From assembly GCA_019454045.1 (NCBI GenBank), contig SKCR01025356.1:124001-188000 (forward strand): 64,000 nt of DNA. The letters are read 5' to 3'. This DNA is from Zanthoxylum bungeanum (lineage: Eukaryota > Streptophyta > Magnoliopsida > Sapindales > Rutaceae). Both the position numbers and the translations under genes were made by a program. Below, piece after piece: positions 1 through 17,077 of this stretch (the first letter of the stretch is position 1; each line of letters starts with the position of its first letter). Below the pieces are notes generated by a model. It was not told the DNA's origin and ran no database searches. It saw only the letters and a program-made list of their open reading frames with translations.

Positions 1-459
1 TTTGATACTTATCCATAGCCCAAAAAAATCATAATTGATATCCATATCCAAAACATCTAAAGAATAAGATATACGATAACAATTGAAGTAACCAAAAATT
101 AATTTATTTATTATATAAAAAATTATTTTTTATTATTTATATTATAATATTTATTTTTTTTAATTTTTGGGTCAGGTATCTGAAATATCAAAAACCATAA
201 CCAACCAAAATCATTTCAGTTACCTAATTTCCAAACCAAAACATAGCCACTATCTGCTAAATTTCGGATATCGGATAGTATTGAGAATCCAAAATAACCG
301 ATTAGTATACCATCTCTAAACAAGACATTCCAATGCACATGCACTTCAATTGTGTCGAATCTGTCTTTAGTTATAATGAGTAAAAGACTGGGGCTAGTAT
401 AAAATAGAGTTAGAAATAATATATACAATGGCAGCGTTCAGAGCACTTGAGAATTCCAG
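1..459. other. AT-rich 3' flank of the NEK gene with a decayed repeat
   Basis: No gene is seen here. Positions 160-320 contain degenerate, mutually similar phrases (ggtatctg, ggatatcgg, accgatta) ending at a motif reading accatctcta. This resembles the subterminal repeats of a non-autonomous DNA transposon, but no clean terminal inverted repeats or target duplication can be defined. The remainder is A/T-rich and presumably includes the 3' UTR and polyadenylation region of the minus-strand kinase gene, which stops at 460-462. Confidence 0.4.
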
Positions 460-5663
<5,204 letters not shown>

Positions 5664-5711
5664 TGAAAGTTTTAGCGCACAACCTTCAACAGATAGTTTC
5701 TCACTCTCAAT
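5664..5711 (-). promoter_or_regulatory. NEK 5' UTR segment with a splice acceptor upstream of the start codon
   Basis: On the minus strand a good acceptor (TTGCTTGCAG) ends at 5712, 48 nt before the kinase ATG. It implies that the 5' UTR is interrupted by an intron, as is common in plant kinase genes. A donor could not be fixed. One weak candidate lies near 6128. The first, noncoding exon would then be around 6130-6400. Confidence 0.45.
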
Positions 5712-6416
5712 CTGCAAGCAAGCATCCCCACAAAATCAAATTTCAAAGTAAGTTAAATCAATGGCAGCTGCATCATAGCCTCTCAACGAGTGAATGGTTT
5801 GAGTTATCAAAAATATAATTCCATTTAAACCCATAATTAAAACCCAAGTACAAAAACTAATAATACCAATAATTCACAACTTCGTATAAAAAGAAGAAAA
5901 ATGGATGCATCAAAATCAGTGCTTCGCATTCAAAACAAACAGTTATATGATAAGAATTGGTCAATAATTGAGTTTTTAGTGTAACATTAATCAGTTGTTT
6001 GTCTGTCTAATCACTGATTAAACAACTTGAATATCATTATGTATCCCCAACACACAACACAGCCATAGCAAAAAAAAATGTGCTTCATGCATTTACATGA
6101 AAAAGTAAAAATAAAAAATAAAAAAGTACCCGAAATTAGCAAGAAGCTGTTACTGGGGCCAGGGCTAGAGCAAGAAGCTAAACAATGACAAGCAAATTTG
6201 AATATTTGAAGACGGGTGAGAAAAATTGGAATTAAGAGGATAAATGACTTTACTGTAACCTACTTTAATATTATTTTATTAGGGGCATGAGAGCGGCAAA
6301 AGGATTGAAGAAAGAATTTAAAATTCAAAAAGATGAGAGAGAAAGGTGAAGTGGCACTTTCATGGCTTCGGTTTTGAATGATTTTCTTGGGATTCATGAA
6401 AGCGACAGAAAATGAA
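5712..6416. other. Putative NEK 5' UTR intron and promoter region
   Basis: A/T-rich sequence with no convincing ORF lies upstream of the kinase gene. By position it should hold the leader intron, the transcription start and the proximal promoter on the minus strand. No TATA box could be assigned with confidence. Confidence 0.4.
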
Positions 6417-6960
6417 GGGTGTGCACGGGTAGGCATGCAATCATAACCGAACCGTGCGATAGGGTTTCGGTCAAAATCAAATTATAACTGAACAGTAGAT
6501 CTATTTGGTTGTGATTTTGGTCAATATTGAACCGTAACCGAATATTAACCGGCCAATCGCATGATTCGGTTCGGTTTAAAGTTTGATCGGTAGCGATTCG
6601 GCTAAAACCGAACCTTAAACCAGCTTAACCTTGCGGTTTAGTTCAGTTTAAGAATTGAAATCGTTTTTTTTTTTAATAAATTAAGTTATTATAAAATAAT
6701 AAAAAATTAAAGATTTATTAAAGTGTAAATAAATTAATTTAAATTGTTATAAAAATAATAAAAAATTAAAGATTTAATACAGACAGGTTCCACGAACCGG
6801 AACCGTGAACCGAGCCGGAACCGAACCGGTCGGTTCCGGTTCAAACCATTTTTTTTAATTATATAAAAACTTCGAAAATAATTTAAAATAAATTAGATTA
6901 ATTTAATAAATAAATAAAATTATTAAATTAAAGAGCTTAAACTTAAATTTTAAAACATTT
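6417..6960. repeat. hAT-type subterminal repeats (aaccgaaccg phrases)
   Basis: There are two blocks of short direct and inverted phrases around cggttcgg/aaccgaacc, at 6440-6660 and 6785-6850. They are separated by a roughly 50-bp A/T-rich tandem duplication (two copies of a segment containing ataaaaaattaaagattta). Such phrases are characteristic of the ends of plant hAT elements. The left one begins gtgtgcacgggtag. The blocks probably form the 3' terminal region of the hAT element whose transposase follows. The exact terminus is not defined. Confidence 0.55.
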
Positions 6961-7062
6961 AAGTTGCATATGTATCCTCCAGGGGTGAGAAGAATCAAAG
7001 CTCACGTAGTTCCATTACAATTTTAAGATATTTCCCCTTTGAAAATTTACAATTTTTAATTA

Positions 7063-9122
7063 TCAATCATCATTATCAGTTGATCCTTCAGCTCCGATTC
7101 CACTTGCACTTGTTATTGCAGATGCATTATCGAACAAGTCTTCAAAATCATCGGGGGCATCTTCTTGTTGTCTCAGATCAGCTCGAGTCCAATCATCCAC
7201 ACAAGTTGTTGCTTCTAGAGTGCTTAGATGTAATGAAGATCGTCTAGCTTCCAATATATTGCCTCCCAAACTGAAGGCTTGCCCAACCGCAATGGTGGAA
7301 ATAGATGCTGCCAATATCTCTTTAGTAATAATTGATAAAACATGATATATATTTTGATGTCGGTTCCACCATTCAAGGATTTTAAATTTTTTACTAACTA
7401 AACTTTCAGTAGGAAACTCGAAATTTGTAAATAAATAATTATCTAATTCAGGGTTATTAGTTGTCGTATCCCTAACTTTTTTATTTCGTTGCAGTAACCA
7501 ACGATCCTATGCGCTAAGTCTTGTTTGAATCATTGGTTCGCTACTACTAGATTCACCTAATGTTCTTAAGTTATATCTTACAATATAGTCATTAAATAAC
7601 TCAATTAAATCATTTCTGAATCTCACTATTATTCTTATAATATCAATATCATCTAATATTCCTAAATAACCATAGTAAGCTTGTAAAGCACTATTCAAAC
7701 CTTCTAATTTAAATCTAGGACCAAAAACAGCAGCAATAAGATAAAGTAAAGGAATTTCTCTAAAATAATTCAACCATTTTACCTTCATAACAGTAATGGC
7801 TTCTAACAAAACAATATCATTAGGATCGTTACTTTCAAGATGTTCATCGAGAGTACCAACAATATTCAAACTTATAAGAAGAAATAAATGTGTTGTAGGA
7901 TAATAAACTCCGCTAAAAATTAAAGTAGCATCATTAAAAACTTTTAAAATTTCTAATTTTTTTTCACAAATATCCCATTGACAAGGAAAAAGTGTGATAT
8001 TTTGAATATGTTGAGAAAAAAAAAACTACATAATGCATCTTTGTATTGTAATGCTTGACATAAAATAAAATAAGTTGAATTCCAACGTGCTGGAACATCT
8101 CTTGAAAATTTAATCGGTTTAATACCATTTATTTTACAAAACTTGGTTCATTCTCTCCTAACTTGAGAATATGACCAAATGCAATTAAATGCTTTCTTAA
8201 TAAGATCAATGAAATGTGATAATTTTTCCAGACCATATTGAACACATAAGTTAAGGACATGACATGTGCAACGAATATGAAAAAACTGACCCTCTAAATT
8301 TGGTTGACATATTTCTTTTAAATCATTGATGGATGCAGTATTTGCATATGCATTATCAAATCCAATTGTTAAAATTTTATCTACTAAACCATATTCATCA
8401 AAAATTACCTTCATCATTCTATAAATATTTTGTGCGGTATGTTGGTCATCAAAAACTGTAAATGCAATAAGTCATTTTTGCATGGTAAATGATACGTCAA
8501 TCCAATGACAAGTCACACCCATGTATGAGTGTGTTTGCCAATGGTCACTCCAAATATCAGAACATAAAGAAATATGACATTCAATATCTTTAAATATTTC
8601 ATTTAAAATAATTTTATCATCTTTGTATAATTTAAAAATATGATGTTTTGTTGTGTTTCGAGTCAAACTACATACAGCAGGATTTAAAGCATTATGCACG
8701 TAATTAGTAAAATGAAGTTTTTCACCAAAGCTTAAAGAAAGATGTGTCATACAAGTTAATTTCGCAAATTCTTCTCTATTTTTTGCATAAGAATTTTTAA
8801 ATAAATCTACAGCACTCGTACCTCTACTAGATGATGCGTACCTGGCCATTTGAGTTTGCGTCGTATCAAGTCCAGGTTCAACCGCATGATGTCTTTCCAG
8901 GAGCTTGATCATATTGCCGTATCTACCAGAAAATTTGTAGGAAACCCCACAGTGGTTGCAAACTGCTCTTGAACCTCCATTGTCTTGGTCTAAATGAAAA
9001 TAAATTTTGAAAATATCCGAGGAACGAGACTTAACTTCTCTTCTCCGTAATTGTGAACTGACACTGGGGCCGCTCTCTTGGGTTAGCATATTTGACATTA
9101 TGTTCTCAGATGAGCTTGCCAT
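7063..9122 (-). pseudogene. hAT-superfamily transposase (BED zinc finger, RICESLEEPER/Ac-like), degenerate
   Basis: Cut-and-paste transposase relic. The N-terminal piece (8472-9122) has a BED-type finger: an aromatic-rich stretch, CNHC, then a C-terminal LLERHH. The middle (8148-8417) has the family phrases GFDNAYANT and CTCHVLNLC. Downstream come DVPARWNSTY and then, near 7200-7320, the C-terminal hATC dimerisation region with AASISTIAVGQAFSLGG and the DDWTRADL phrase. In-frame stops break it at 8472 and 8148, both TGA where family members have CGA and so likely C-to-T decay, and at 7507. A frameshift lies in the A-run near 8011-8020. It cannot make an active transposase. Confidence 0.88.
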
Positions 9123-9379
9123 TTTTTGTTTAAGAAATAAGTAAGAAGAATTAGAAAATTGAGAATGATAATAACTAATTTGTTTTTATAAATGAGAGAA
9201 TTGAGAATAAGAGAATTGAGAAATTGGTGTGTTGAAATAATGAAAAATGACCCATATTTATAGAATTTTAGAATCTTTTTTGATACCGAAAATGCCCTTA
9301 AAAATAACCGTTTTATTACCGTTATTATGGGTATATTAGGAATTACAAAAAAAAAAAAAAATTTAATGCCCGTTGGCTT

Positions 9380-9640
9380 TTTTTTAATTAAGGGGCAGGG
9401 AGCCTTCCCCAACGGCTAGTAGCCGTTGGGGAAGATTCCTGTTGGAACCCTACGGTTCCGGTTGGAACCGCTGGAATAGAACGGTTCCAGCGGTTCCAAC
9501 TGGTTCGGTTGGGGGTGGAACCCCAACCGAACCGGTATATTACTGTTCTGGTTTTGGAACCGGAACCAGAATCGGTTGGAACCAGAACCGTCCGGTTCCA
9601 ACCGGTTCGATTCCGAACCCGAACTGTGGCCGGGTCTATA
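9380..9640. repeat. hAT 5' subterminal region with ggttccggttgg repeats
   Basis: Dense direct and inverted copies of cggttccgg / ggaaccg occur upstream of the transposase start (9122). They mirror the blocks at 6440-6850 on the other side. They behave like subterminal transposase-binding repeats of a hAT element. Open frames over this block on both strands are by-products of the repeat. Confidence 0.6.
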
Positions 9641-9930
9641 CACGTACGTAAGCTGTCTATGTATCCTCTTGGGGGTAGAGAAATCAAAGCTCACATATTT
9701 CTATTACATTTTATTTTTAATGGTTTACCCCGTTAATATTTTATTCATCATCATTCATGGAAGGCGATCATGTTCTAGAGCCTTCAGTTCTAGTTGTGTC
9801 CGTGTTATCACACAAATCTTCAAAAGTTTCCGGCTGATTTTCTTGTTCACAATTTTCTGCCCTACACCAATCGTCAAGACACGTTTGAGCTTCTAACGTC
9901 TCCAGTTTCAACTGTGCAGCACAGGTAGTT
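9641..9930 (-). pseudogene. Second hAT transposase, C-terminal fragment
   Basis: Positions 9650-9925 align with 6965-7260, the C-terminal end and 3' flank of the first hAT transposase. Both share tatgtatcct, aatcaaagctcac, an Asp/Glu-rich tail and the DDW-type phrase on the minus strand. This is a separate, diverged hAT copy lying next to the first, truncated at about 9925 where similarity stops. It suggests tandem or nested hAT insertion before the neighbouring retrotransposon arrived. Confidence 0.65.
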
Positions 9931-10099
9931 GATTTTCTTTTTCTTTATTGAAAAAAACTCAAAACACATTTTAGAAATAAAAATATATATTATATATATA
10001 TATTAAAAAATAAATCAAAAATCAGAAAATTCAAAATTTAATGTTTAAGTGTGTCTTTGAGTGTGTTATCTACATAAATGTATTTTTGGGTATATTTTT
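9931..10099. other. A/T-rich spacer, nothing recognised
   Basis: Low-complexity A/T sequence including a TA run near 9990. It lies between the hAT fragment and the left end of the chromovirus LTR. Confidence 0.5.
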
Positions 10100-12432
10100 T
10101 GTATCACACCCCAAAATCATAGCTAGTAGCAATTCGGGAAATCCACACGAAATGAAAATTCCATATTATCATATATAATATCTAAATATTTTATTTCATA
10201 TTCCACAGTATCGAAGTCACCAATAAACATAATCGACAACAAAGTAAATACGATTTATAATTAAAATAATAAATTATGCATCATCATCATCATTAATAGT
10301 TATAAAAGTATTGTGGTATATTTATGACAGACCTAGAAGAGAAAGTACATAAGTCATCTGCTAACCGAAGAGATGAAACAGATTCAAACCCAAAGTCCTA
10401 GTACCAATCTCTACGCAACTGACCATGATGTTCCATATAAAGTCGCCTATCTAGAACTACCTGTGGAGGAAGTATGGGTGAGTATTTGGGAAAATACTCG
10501 TAGGAATTTGACTACCTGTTTGAAAACCTTTTCGTCTTTTGAAATGTCGTTGCATGGTTAGTCCGAATACAATTCAAATACATTTTTCAACATCTGTACA
10601 TAGTTATAGAAAATCAAAATATATAAAATCAATGGTTTCTTCAAATTCCATTTCTTATAAAAAAAATTTTGGAAACATTAGAAACCTCGTCGTTAAGCCA
10701 CCCAACTTAGGCTTGTATAAAATTATCGGAACGAAATTGTGAAATCCACATAAACAGATGTAAAACCATAACAATATCCAAAAATCATAAAAATAATAGG
10801 AATCACATGCACGCACATAATCACACATCACAATCCATAAATGCATGAGCTCTAACTCTCATCAAATCCCAAATTACTCTAACAACCCACTTGGTCATGT
10901 GTAACAAATTATGACACCTTATGGACTTTTACCAACGGTAGTCTTCCACACTTTCCACACATGATTTATGGTTGCTACACTAAAGGCAGTCATACTGACA
11001 TATCTTCCAAGATTCCCACAGGATCTATCATCATATACCACGTAGGCCCGAAGACCATAAATGTAGCCCCGCATAGGATTTATGGGTCTAACCCATGGCA
11101 GTTCAGTTCACCAAAAACTAAGACTCTGTGTGGTCAACCATGACACTTTATGAACTTTCACCCATGGTAATCCTGTCATACTTTCCTCACAGGGTTATGG
11201 ACCCTTGTATGGAAAAACAATATGTAGACTTCATATGTGATCCTATGGTATATGTGTAATGTATAATTTACCGAAATGCCCATGTAGTAATTTATAAATA
11301 TAATAAATTGTCAAGTTCGCAAAATATAAAAAAATATCATAACTTAAAATAATCATTTCGTAAATAGTTTAATAAATAGATATAGTGCACTATTTAAATA
11401 CATGTTATATAACAATTTTTAAATAAACTTTATTTAAAAAAGAATGGTAATTGAACTCCTACCTCGATCGGATGCTCAGATTATGAAACGAATCCCATCA
11501 TAAGGTTCGGCACATACGACTTCATCTCGTCCTAGGATTGATTCTGTCTCGAGTGGCTAACACGCATATCAAGGCACGAGTTGTCTACTTTTGATGGGGT
11601 TCCGCAGTCTGGTAACTTTCAACGGTCAATTCATAAACCTAAATGTTCGATTAGTCAAGGGGAGTTTGCTGGTGGTGTCCGTTTGTCGATCTAACTGTCG
11701 GATTTCCATGACTCGACCAAAAATTGAATTTCACTCTCCTCCGAAATGGGTATTTCTCAAATGACATCGGATCAGAGCATGATTGGTGGCATCAGAAAGG
11801 TCATGGAAAATAAGAACACTCACTTACTGCTGGTGATGATAGATGATGTCGAACGGCGGGTCGTGAGGTAGAGCAAAATAGTTATGTTATGATTTTGAGA
11901 CGATGATATCTCATTCGGTGGGGCTCCAATGATGACACCGCTGGTGGGGTTGGAACGACCGACTGCTGAGGATTTTGGCATACTAGTGCATGGCAGTTAG
12001 AGAGCGATGGTGGTGATGCACGGCGGACAATGGTGGGGTGCTTGTGAGAGAGAGAGTCTTATATTTTAAATAGAATGGGAATGTGCCACATATATAAAGA
12101 TGGATGAGACATGTGTCACCCTCCGATTGAGCTACGTGTCGCAAGTCGATCTATGTGTCACACGTTGATTGTGCCACGTATTGCACGCCGATTGGTGCCA
12201 CGTGTCAACCCATCATAGTGCCATATTTCAGCCTCTGAAAAAGAAAATTGAGCCCCCTAAAGTTTTATTAAAGTGAAATTTACCTAAAAAACTCTCAAAT
12301 TTTATCATTCTAGTCCTTGAAAGTTCAAAATTTTACAACTTGATCCCTTTTTTACCAAGTCAAAGTTTGCATTTTGACCCAAATTTCTATTATTTCCCAA
12401 TAAAACCCTTGCAATAGGTACGAGGTTTTACA
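10100..12432 (-). repeat. 3' LTR of chromovirus copy 1
   Basis: Minus-oriented LTR of about 2.3 kb. The + strand boundaries read TGTATCACACCCC on the left and CGAGGTTTTACA on the right, so the LTR runs TGTAAAACCTCG...TACA on its own strand. It directly follows, in element sense, the chromodomain end of pol and a purine-rich stretch (GAGGGAATGA). A TATA-like TTTATATATG on the minus strand lies near 12090, with clustered ACGTG motifs at 12110-12220 just upstream of it. The segment from about 10780 onward is repeated at 48505-52117. Confidence 0.6.
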
Positions 12433-12933
12433 TCATTCCCTCATGAAAGGAATTTAGTCCAAAAATTTGAAATACATATGGGTATAGAGCACGACATCGA
12501 GCTAGAAATCAAACAAATAGGGATACTTCTCAAACACTTCGACTTCAAGCTCCCAAGTAGCTCCATCATTCTTATAGTGTTCCCATATCGCCTTGACAAA
12601 TGGCATTCCCCTATTGCGTAAAACTTTGAGCCCTTTCTAATATATGTATCGGTTGTTCTTCATACGACACATCTTATTGTACTAGTAATTCTATCCACTG
12701 TACCAGGTGAGATGAGTTTGATCTACACTTTCGAGACATTGAAACTTGAAAATGATTGTGTAGTGCCTTAGTTCTGTTGGCAGCTTTAAACAATAAACAA
12801 CTAGCCTCTCCATTCCGATAACCTCGAAGGGACCAATATATGGTGGGGCTAACTTGCTCTTAATTGAAAATCTCATTGCGCTATGTTTCAGGGTCACCTA
12901 TTGTGATCCGTAATCCCATACACCAAATTCCAT

Positions 12934-13436
12934 TAGATGTGTTCACAGTTTCGGTTCAAACCACAACCCGACCCGAACCGTATCGACCCAAATCAAACTG
13001 TGTAATTTTGAAAAATATTGAAAATGATTTCGGTTCGGCCTGAACTGAACAACAAATTTCAAGTTGGTCGAACCACTTAAATTGTAAATTTTGACCCGAA
13101 TTGTGTCTCGAACTGCCTAAACCATCGACTCGCGTTCAATTAGACATTATTTTATAATTTTCTTCTTATTTAACTATGAAATTTAAGATATTCAATGATC
13201 ATATGACAATATGCACTATATAGATAAAAATTGTGTATTTTTTCCTCTTCAATTATTATGTGAAAACACACAAAATTTTCTTTAAAAAAATTTCTAATCC
13301 AAACCACAGACCCGAATCTCCGCGGTTTTCCTGATCAAATTTGTGATTTTAGTTTCTAATTTCTCAAACCGCCAACCCACGCGATTTTAAGTGTAAAACA
13401 AAAAAATCTACCTAAACCACACCGCAAACACCCATA
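12934..13436. mobile_element. 503-bp hAT-like MITE with 8-bp target duplication
   Basis: Imperfect terminal inverted repeats: TAGATGTGTTCACAGTTTCGG on one side and, reverse-complemented, TATGGGTGTTTGCGGTG on the other. It is flanked by direct repeats AATTCCAT at 12926-12933 and 13437-13444. The interior is full of aacccga/cggtt phrases and has no coding capacity. The related chromovirus copy at 52580-52605 lacks it and shows one copy of the target (caaattttatttctctc), which confirms insertion. TIR style and 8-bp TSD point to the hAT superfamily. Confidence 0.85.
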
Positions 13437-14969
13437 AATTCCATTTCTCTCTTTACGGGGTCTGCATAGCTCTTTTGACGACTTTGAACCTCTTTAAGCT
13501 TCTGATCTTTTCAATTGTTACTTGAATCATATCGGACACCAATAGTGATATGCTTCTTTGGCTCTGCCCATTATAAGGGTGATCTATATGGCCTACTACA
13601 TAACGTCTCATAGGAGGCCATGCTCAAGCTGGCCCATTTGTTATTATTGTCGAAAAATTCATCCAAAAGAGGGAAATGTATCATAATTCTCTCTAAAGCC
13701 TAGTATATCTGGACGAAGCATATCCTCCAGAGTTCGAATGGTTATCTCAAACTGAGTATCGTTTTGGGGTTATATGTTATATTTAAGTTGAGTCTCGTAC
13801 CTAAGGCCCTCTACATGGCTTTCTAAAACCTTGAGATAAATTGCATCTCTGTCAGAGACAATACTAGAAATACTACATGCATGCAAATTATATTCCCTAT
13901 ACAAAGCTGACTGAACTTAGTTATGGGACATTTGGTCTATACGGAATGAGGTGAGCAGTCTTCATTGGTCGGTCCACTATCATTCATGTCTTATCGTGTT
14001 TCCTTAAGATTTTATGTAATCTAATCACAAAACCCATTGTGATTTTATCGCATTTCCACTCGAGAATCGACAATAGTTGAAGTAACCCAACATGCCTCTA
14101 GTGTTCTTCCTTAACCTGTTAGCATGTCATACACTTAGTCACAAATGTTGCCATATATTTCATCATCTTCTTACTCCAGTACCATCTCTTTTAGGTTTTC
14201 ATGCATCTTAATTGGTACTCCCAGGATGTACTACGAACTGGGACTTGTGAGCTCTAATAAGTATCATCTCCCATAAGTTGGGATCGTCGGCCACTGCTAG
14301 TCTTTCATTAAATAGTATGAAACCATTAGCGTTGACACTCTAACCTTCCAGTTGTTTTCCATTCCAGATTTGTTTCCAAACTGTTCTTAATTCCTTGTCT
14401 CGTGTCTGGCTTTACTGTATAATATGGAGATGGGTTGAGGTAGTCATGAAATTGATGGCATAAGTATTATACTACCCTTTCAAATATTCCATATTGAAAT
14501 ACCCTACATTAATCGACCTCTTCTAGTCCTCTTGGGCAAGGGCAACTATGACACTGCAAGGTTTTCTACTCAAAGCATCAGTCACTCTATTGGGTTTCCC
14601 ATGGTGATAAAAAAAAGAGAAAAGTCATAATCCTTCATATCTTTAGGGCGAAGGTCATTGTTGTTATTTCAAGATCATGAGTAGGGTAGTCGTTTTCATG
14701 CGATTTCAATTATAGGGTACAGTAAGTACTGGTGAAATCGTCAGTCTGTGTTCTAGTTCCAAGAAATTCGTCTCACAACTATCATCCTAGATGGACCCAA
14801 CTCTTTTTCTGGTCAACTTTATTAAGGCAATGCTATTTTAGAGAAATCTTTAACGACACGATGTTGGTATTTGACTAATCCGAGAAAAAAAATCCTACTC
14901 TTATCACATTATTCAGTCTCTCCCACTGTAGGATATGTTCTATCTTCAAAGAGTCTACTGCAATACATC

Positions 14970-17077
14970 TGTAGGAGTAAAGCGGGGTTTACCGCTATAC
15001 CTATGATGCTCGGCGACCACGACACTATTGGGCTCGCAGCCCATAGAGAGTACGAATTAGCCCGCAAGTGACTAAACCGGAGAATAAAGGAGTCGCCACC
15101 CAGCATGAACTGAGAAAAGATTTAAGGTCGCACTCACCCCTCGTAAGGGAATACCTCAAACCGTTGGGTTCGGAATGGTCTCTTACTTATGCCAGTATAA
15201 TGGACGGGTTCACACAATGGTATAGCCAAGTCTTAATGCAATTCATGCAAAAAAAAGAGAATAAAGACATAATAATATACCCAATCATAATAATAACCAC
15301 AATAACATAGTTCAAAAAAGCATATCAAATTAAGAAGTACAAGATGCGGTAGCGAAAACTATAATAAATAGTCAAAAGCAGAAAAAGCGTCAATAAATAA
15401 ATAGCAAACAAAAAGGGGTTAATCACGCATATATGAATATTTCTCGAGTGGCACGTGGAGTTGTATCCCAAGTACAGACCGCACTACCATCCATTCAGAT
15501 TCGGCTACAGAATTTATGTCTAGGTTTCCATCTGATATACCGCAAGGGATAATAACATCCATAATCATTAATGTAATGTAAACAGACATAAAAAATATAA
15601 CCATGCATATACGGATAATGAATAATTAAAAAGGTAAAAAAATGCATAAAATATAATCATTAACATGAACAAGAAAAATAAACAAAATAAAAATAATAAA
15701 GGTGAATGAATAGATAAAAATAAAATAACGAACTACCAAAGAACGGAATAATGTGATAAGAAATTTGGTCGTCTTTAATGTAGGACTTCGCATACCCGGC
15801 TGGACGTATTTCACGTCCAGTCAGGCATGCAGCGTCCAGAACTACAAAAGAAATATGGTAAGGGTGCCCTCAGGTCTTACCTTTTAGGTTGCTTTCTCGG
15901 AAGTGCGTTAGGCCGTCGCCGGAAGGATTGCTGGTTTGCTATTTTCTGGTTGCTATTTTACTGTTTCTGGTTGTTGTTTTGCTATTTTCTGGTGGCTATT
16001 TTTACTATTTTTGGGCGCTGTTTTTACTATTTTTGGGCTGCTATTTTTTGTCATTTTGGCTGTTGTTTTTTGGTTATTTTGGCTGTTGTTTTTGGTTGTT
16101 TAGGCTGCTATTTTTGTCTCGATTTTGGCTACTATTTTGGTCTCGGTTTTGGCTACTATTTTGGTTTTTTTGGCTGCTATTTTTGTCTCAGTTTTTGCTA
16201 TTGTTTTGGTTATTTTGGCTGCTGTTTTGGTGGTTGTCTTTCACAGTTTTTGTTTGTTGTTTATCTCGATTTTTTCTGCTTTCAGTTATAGGTTGTTGGT
16301 TGGTTTGTTGTTGGTTGTTTTCGGTTATGGCTTGTTGATTGGTTTGGTTGTTTGGTGATGTTTTGGTTGTTTTTTCGGTTGATGTCTGTTTTGTGTTTCG
16401 GTTTTCTTGGTGGCTGTTTTTTGTGTTGTTCACGTGAAAGAAGAAGAGAGGCTCTAAGGTTTTTGTTCTTTGATGGTTCACGTCCAAGCCCCTTGTGATG
16501 ATTTGGTCCCTAATTTATAATGATTTGAAGGGTTCTCCAAATAGGGAAACAAGTCATATTGATTTGGGAGATATTTTTTTAAAAATATTGTTAGCATACA
16601 ATCTCCTCGATTTGGTGATGAAGATCTAAAATCTTGTTAATTGGTAAGGATGAGATTCCAAAATCTCATTAAATTGGAAAGTGGTTTGAGGGAATTTTGA
16701 CATCTGGAATGCATGGGATTTTATATATTTGGGAAGATTTGGGTGTGCATGGGAGGTTTTCATGGGCCTATGGGCGTGTGCATGGTGGGTGACATGGGCT
16801 TTGGGCCGTGTGGATGGGTTGAATGGGTTCATGGGCCGATTGTGTGGGTTGCAGGGTAATGGGCCAGTTGCAGGTGTTTGGGGCTTGTCCGAGGCTAAGG
16901 TTTGAAACAGCGGCTGAGCGAATCCGAGGATGGCTAGTGAGTCCGAATCCAATGAGGTGCTAATTTTGGAAGTTTTCCTTCCTTCCGGCATTCGTTTTTC
17001 GCAAATTCCGCAACTTTTCAGGTAGTGCCTCCATACGAGGCTCATCATCAGGCTCATGTAAAAATACAGTGTCTACA
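14970..17077. mobile_element. Solo LTR, Tat/Ogre-like family, TSD ACATC
   Basis: 2108 bp starting TGTAGGAGTAAAG and ending GTGTCTACA, flanked by ACATC at 14965-14969 and 17078-17082. The other chromovirus copy (59125-59165) shows the uninterrupted site. The first 250 bp and the segment around 15440-15560 match the LTRs of the Tat/Ogre complex at 21858 and 23966, so this is a diverged relative. Positions 15900-16440 are a low-complexity run of ggctgctattttt-like phrases whose open frames are not genes. The gain of one LTR with intact TSD implies LTR-LTR recombination after insertion. Confidence 0.88.

Noticed and set aside
9388..9896. Several open frames on both strands
   Set aside because: They are translations of hAT subterminal ggttcc repeats and of the antisense of a transposase tail.
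15827..16338. Two long overlapping + strand frames rich in Trp, Phe, Cys and Leu, resembling membrane proteins
   Set aside because: They arise from a ggctgctattttt-like low-complexity run inside a solo LTR. Frames are open in more than one phase and there is no conserved domain.
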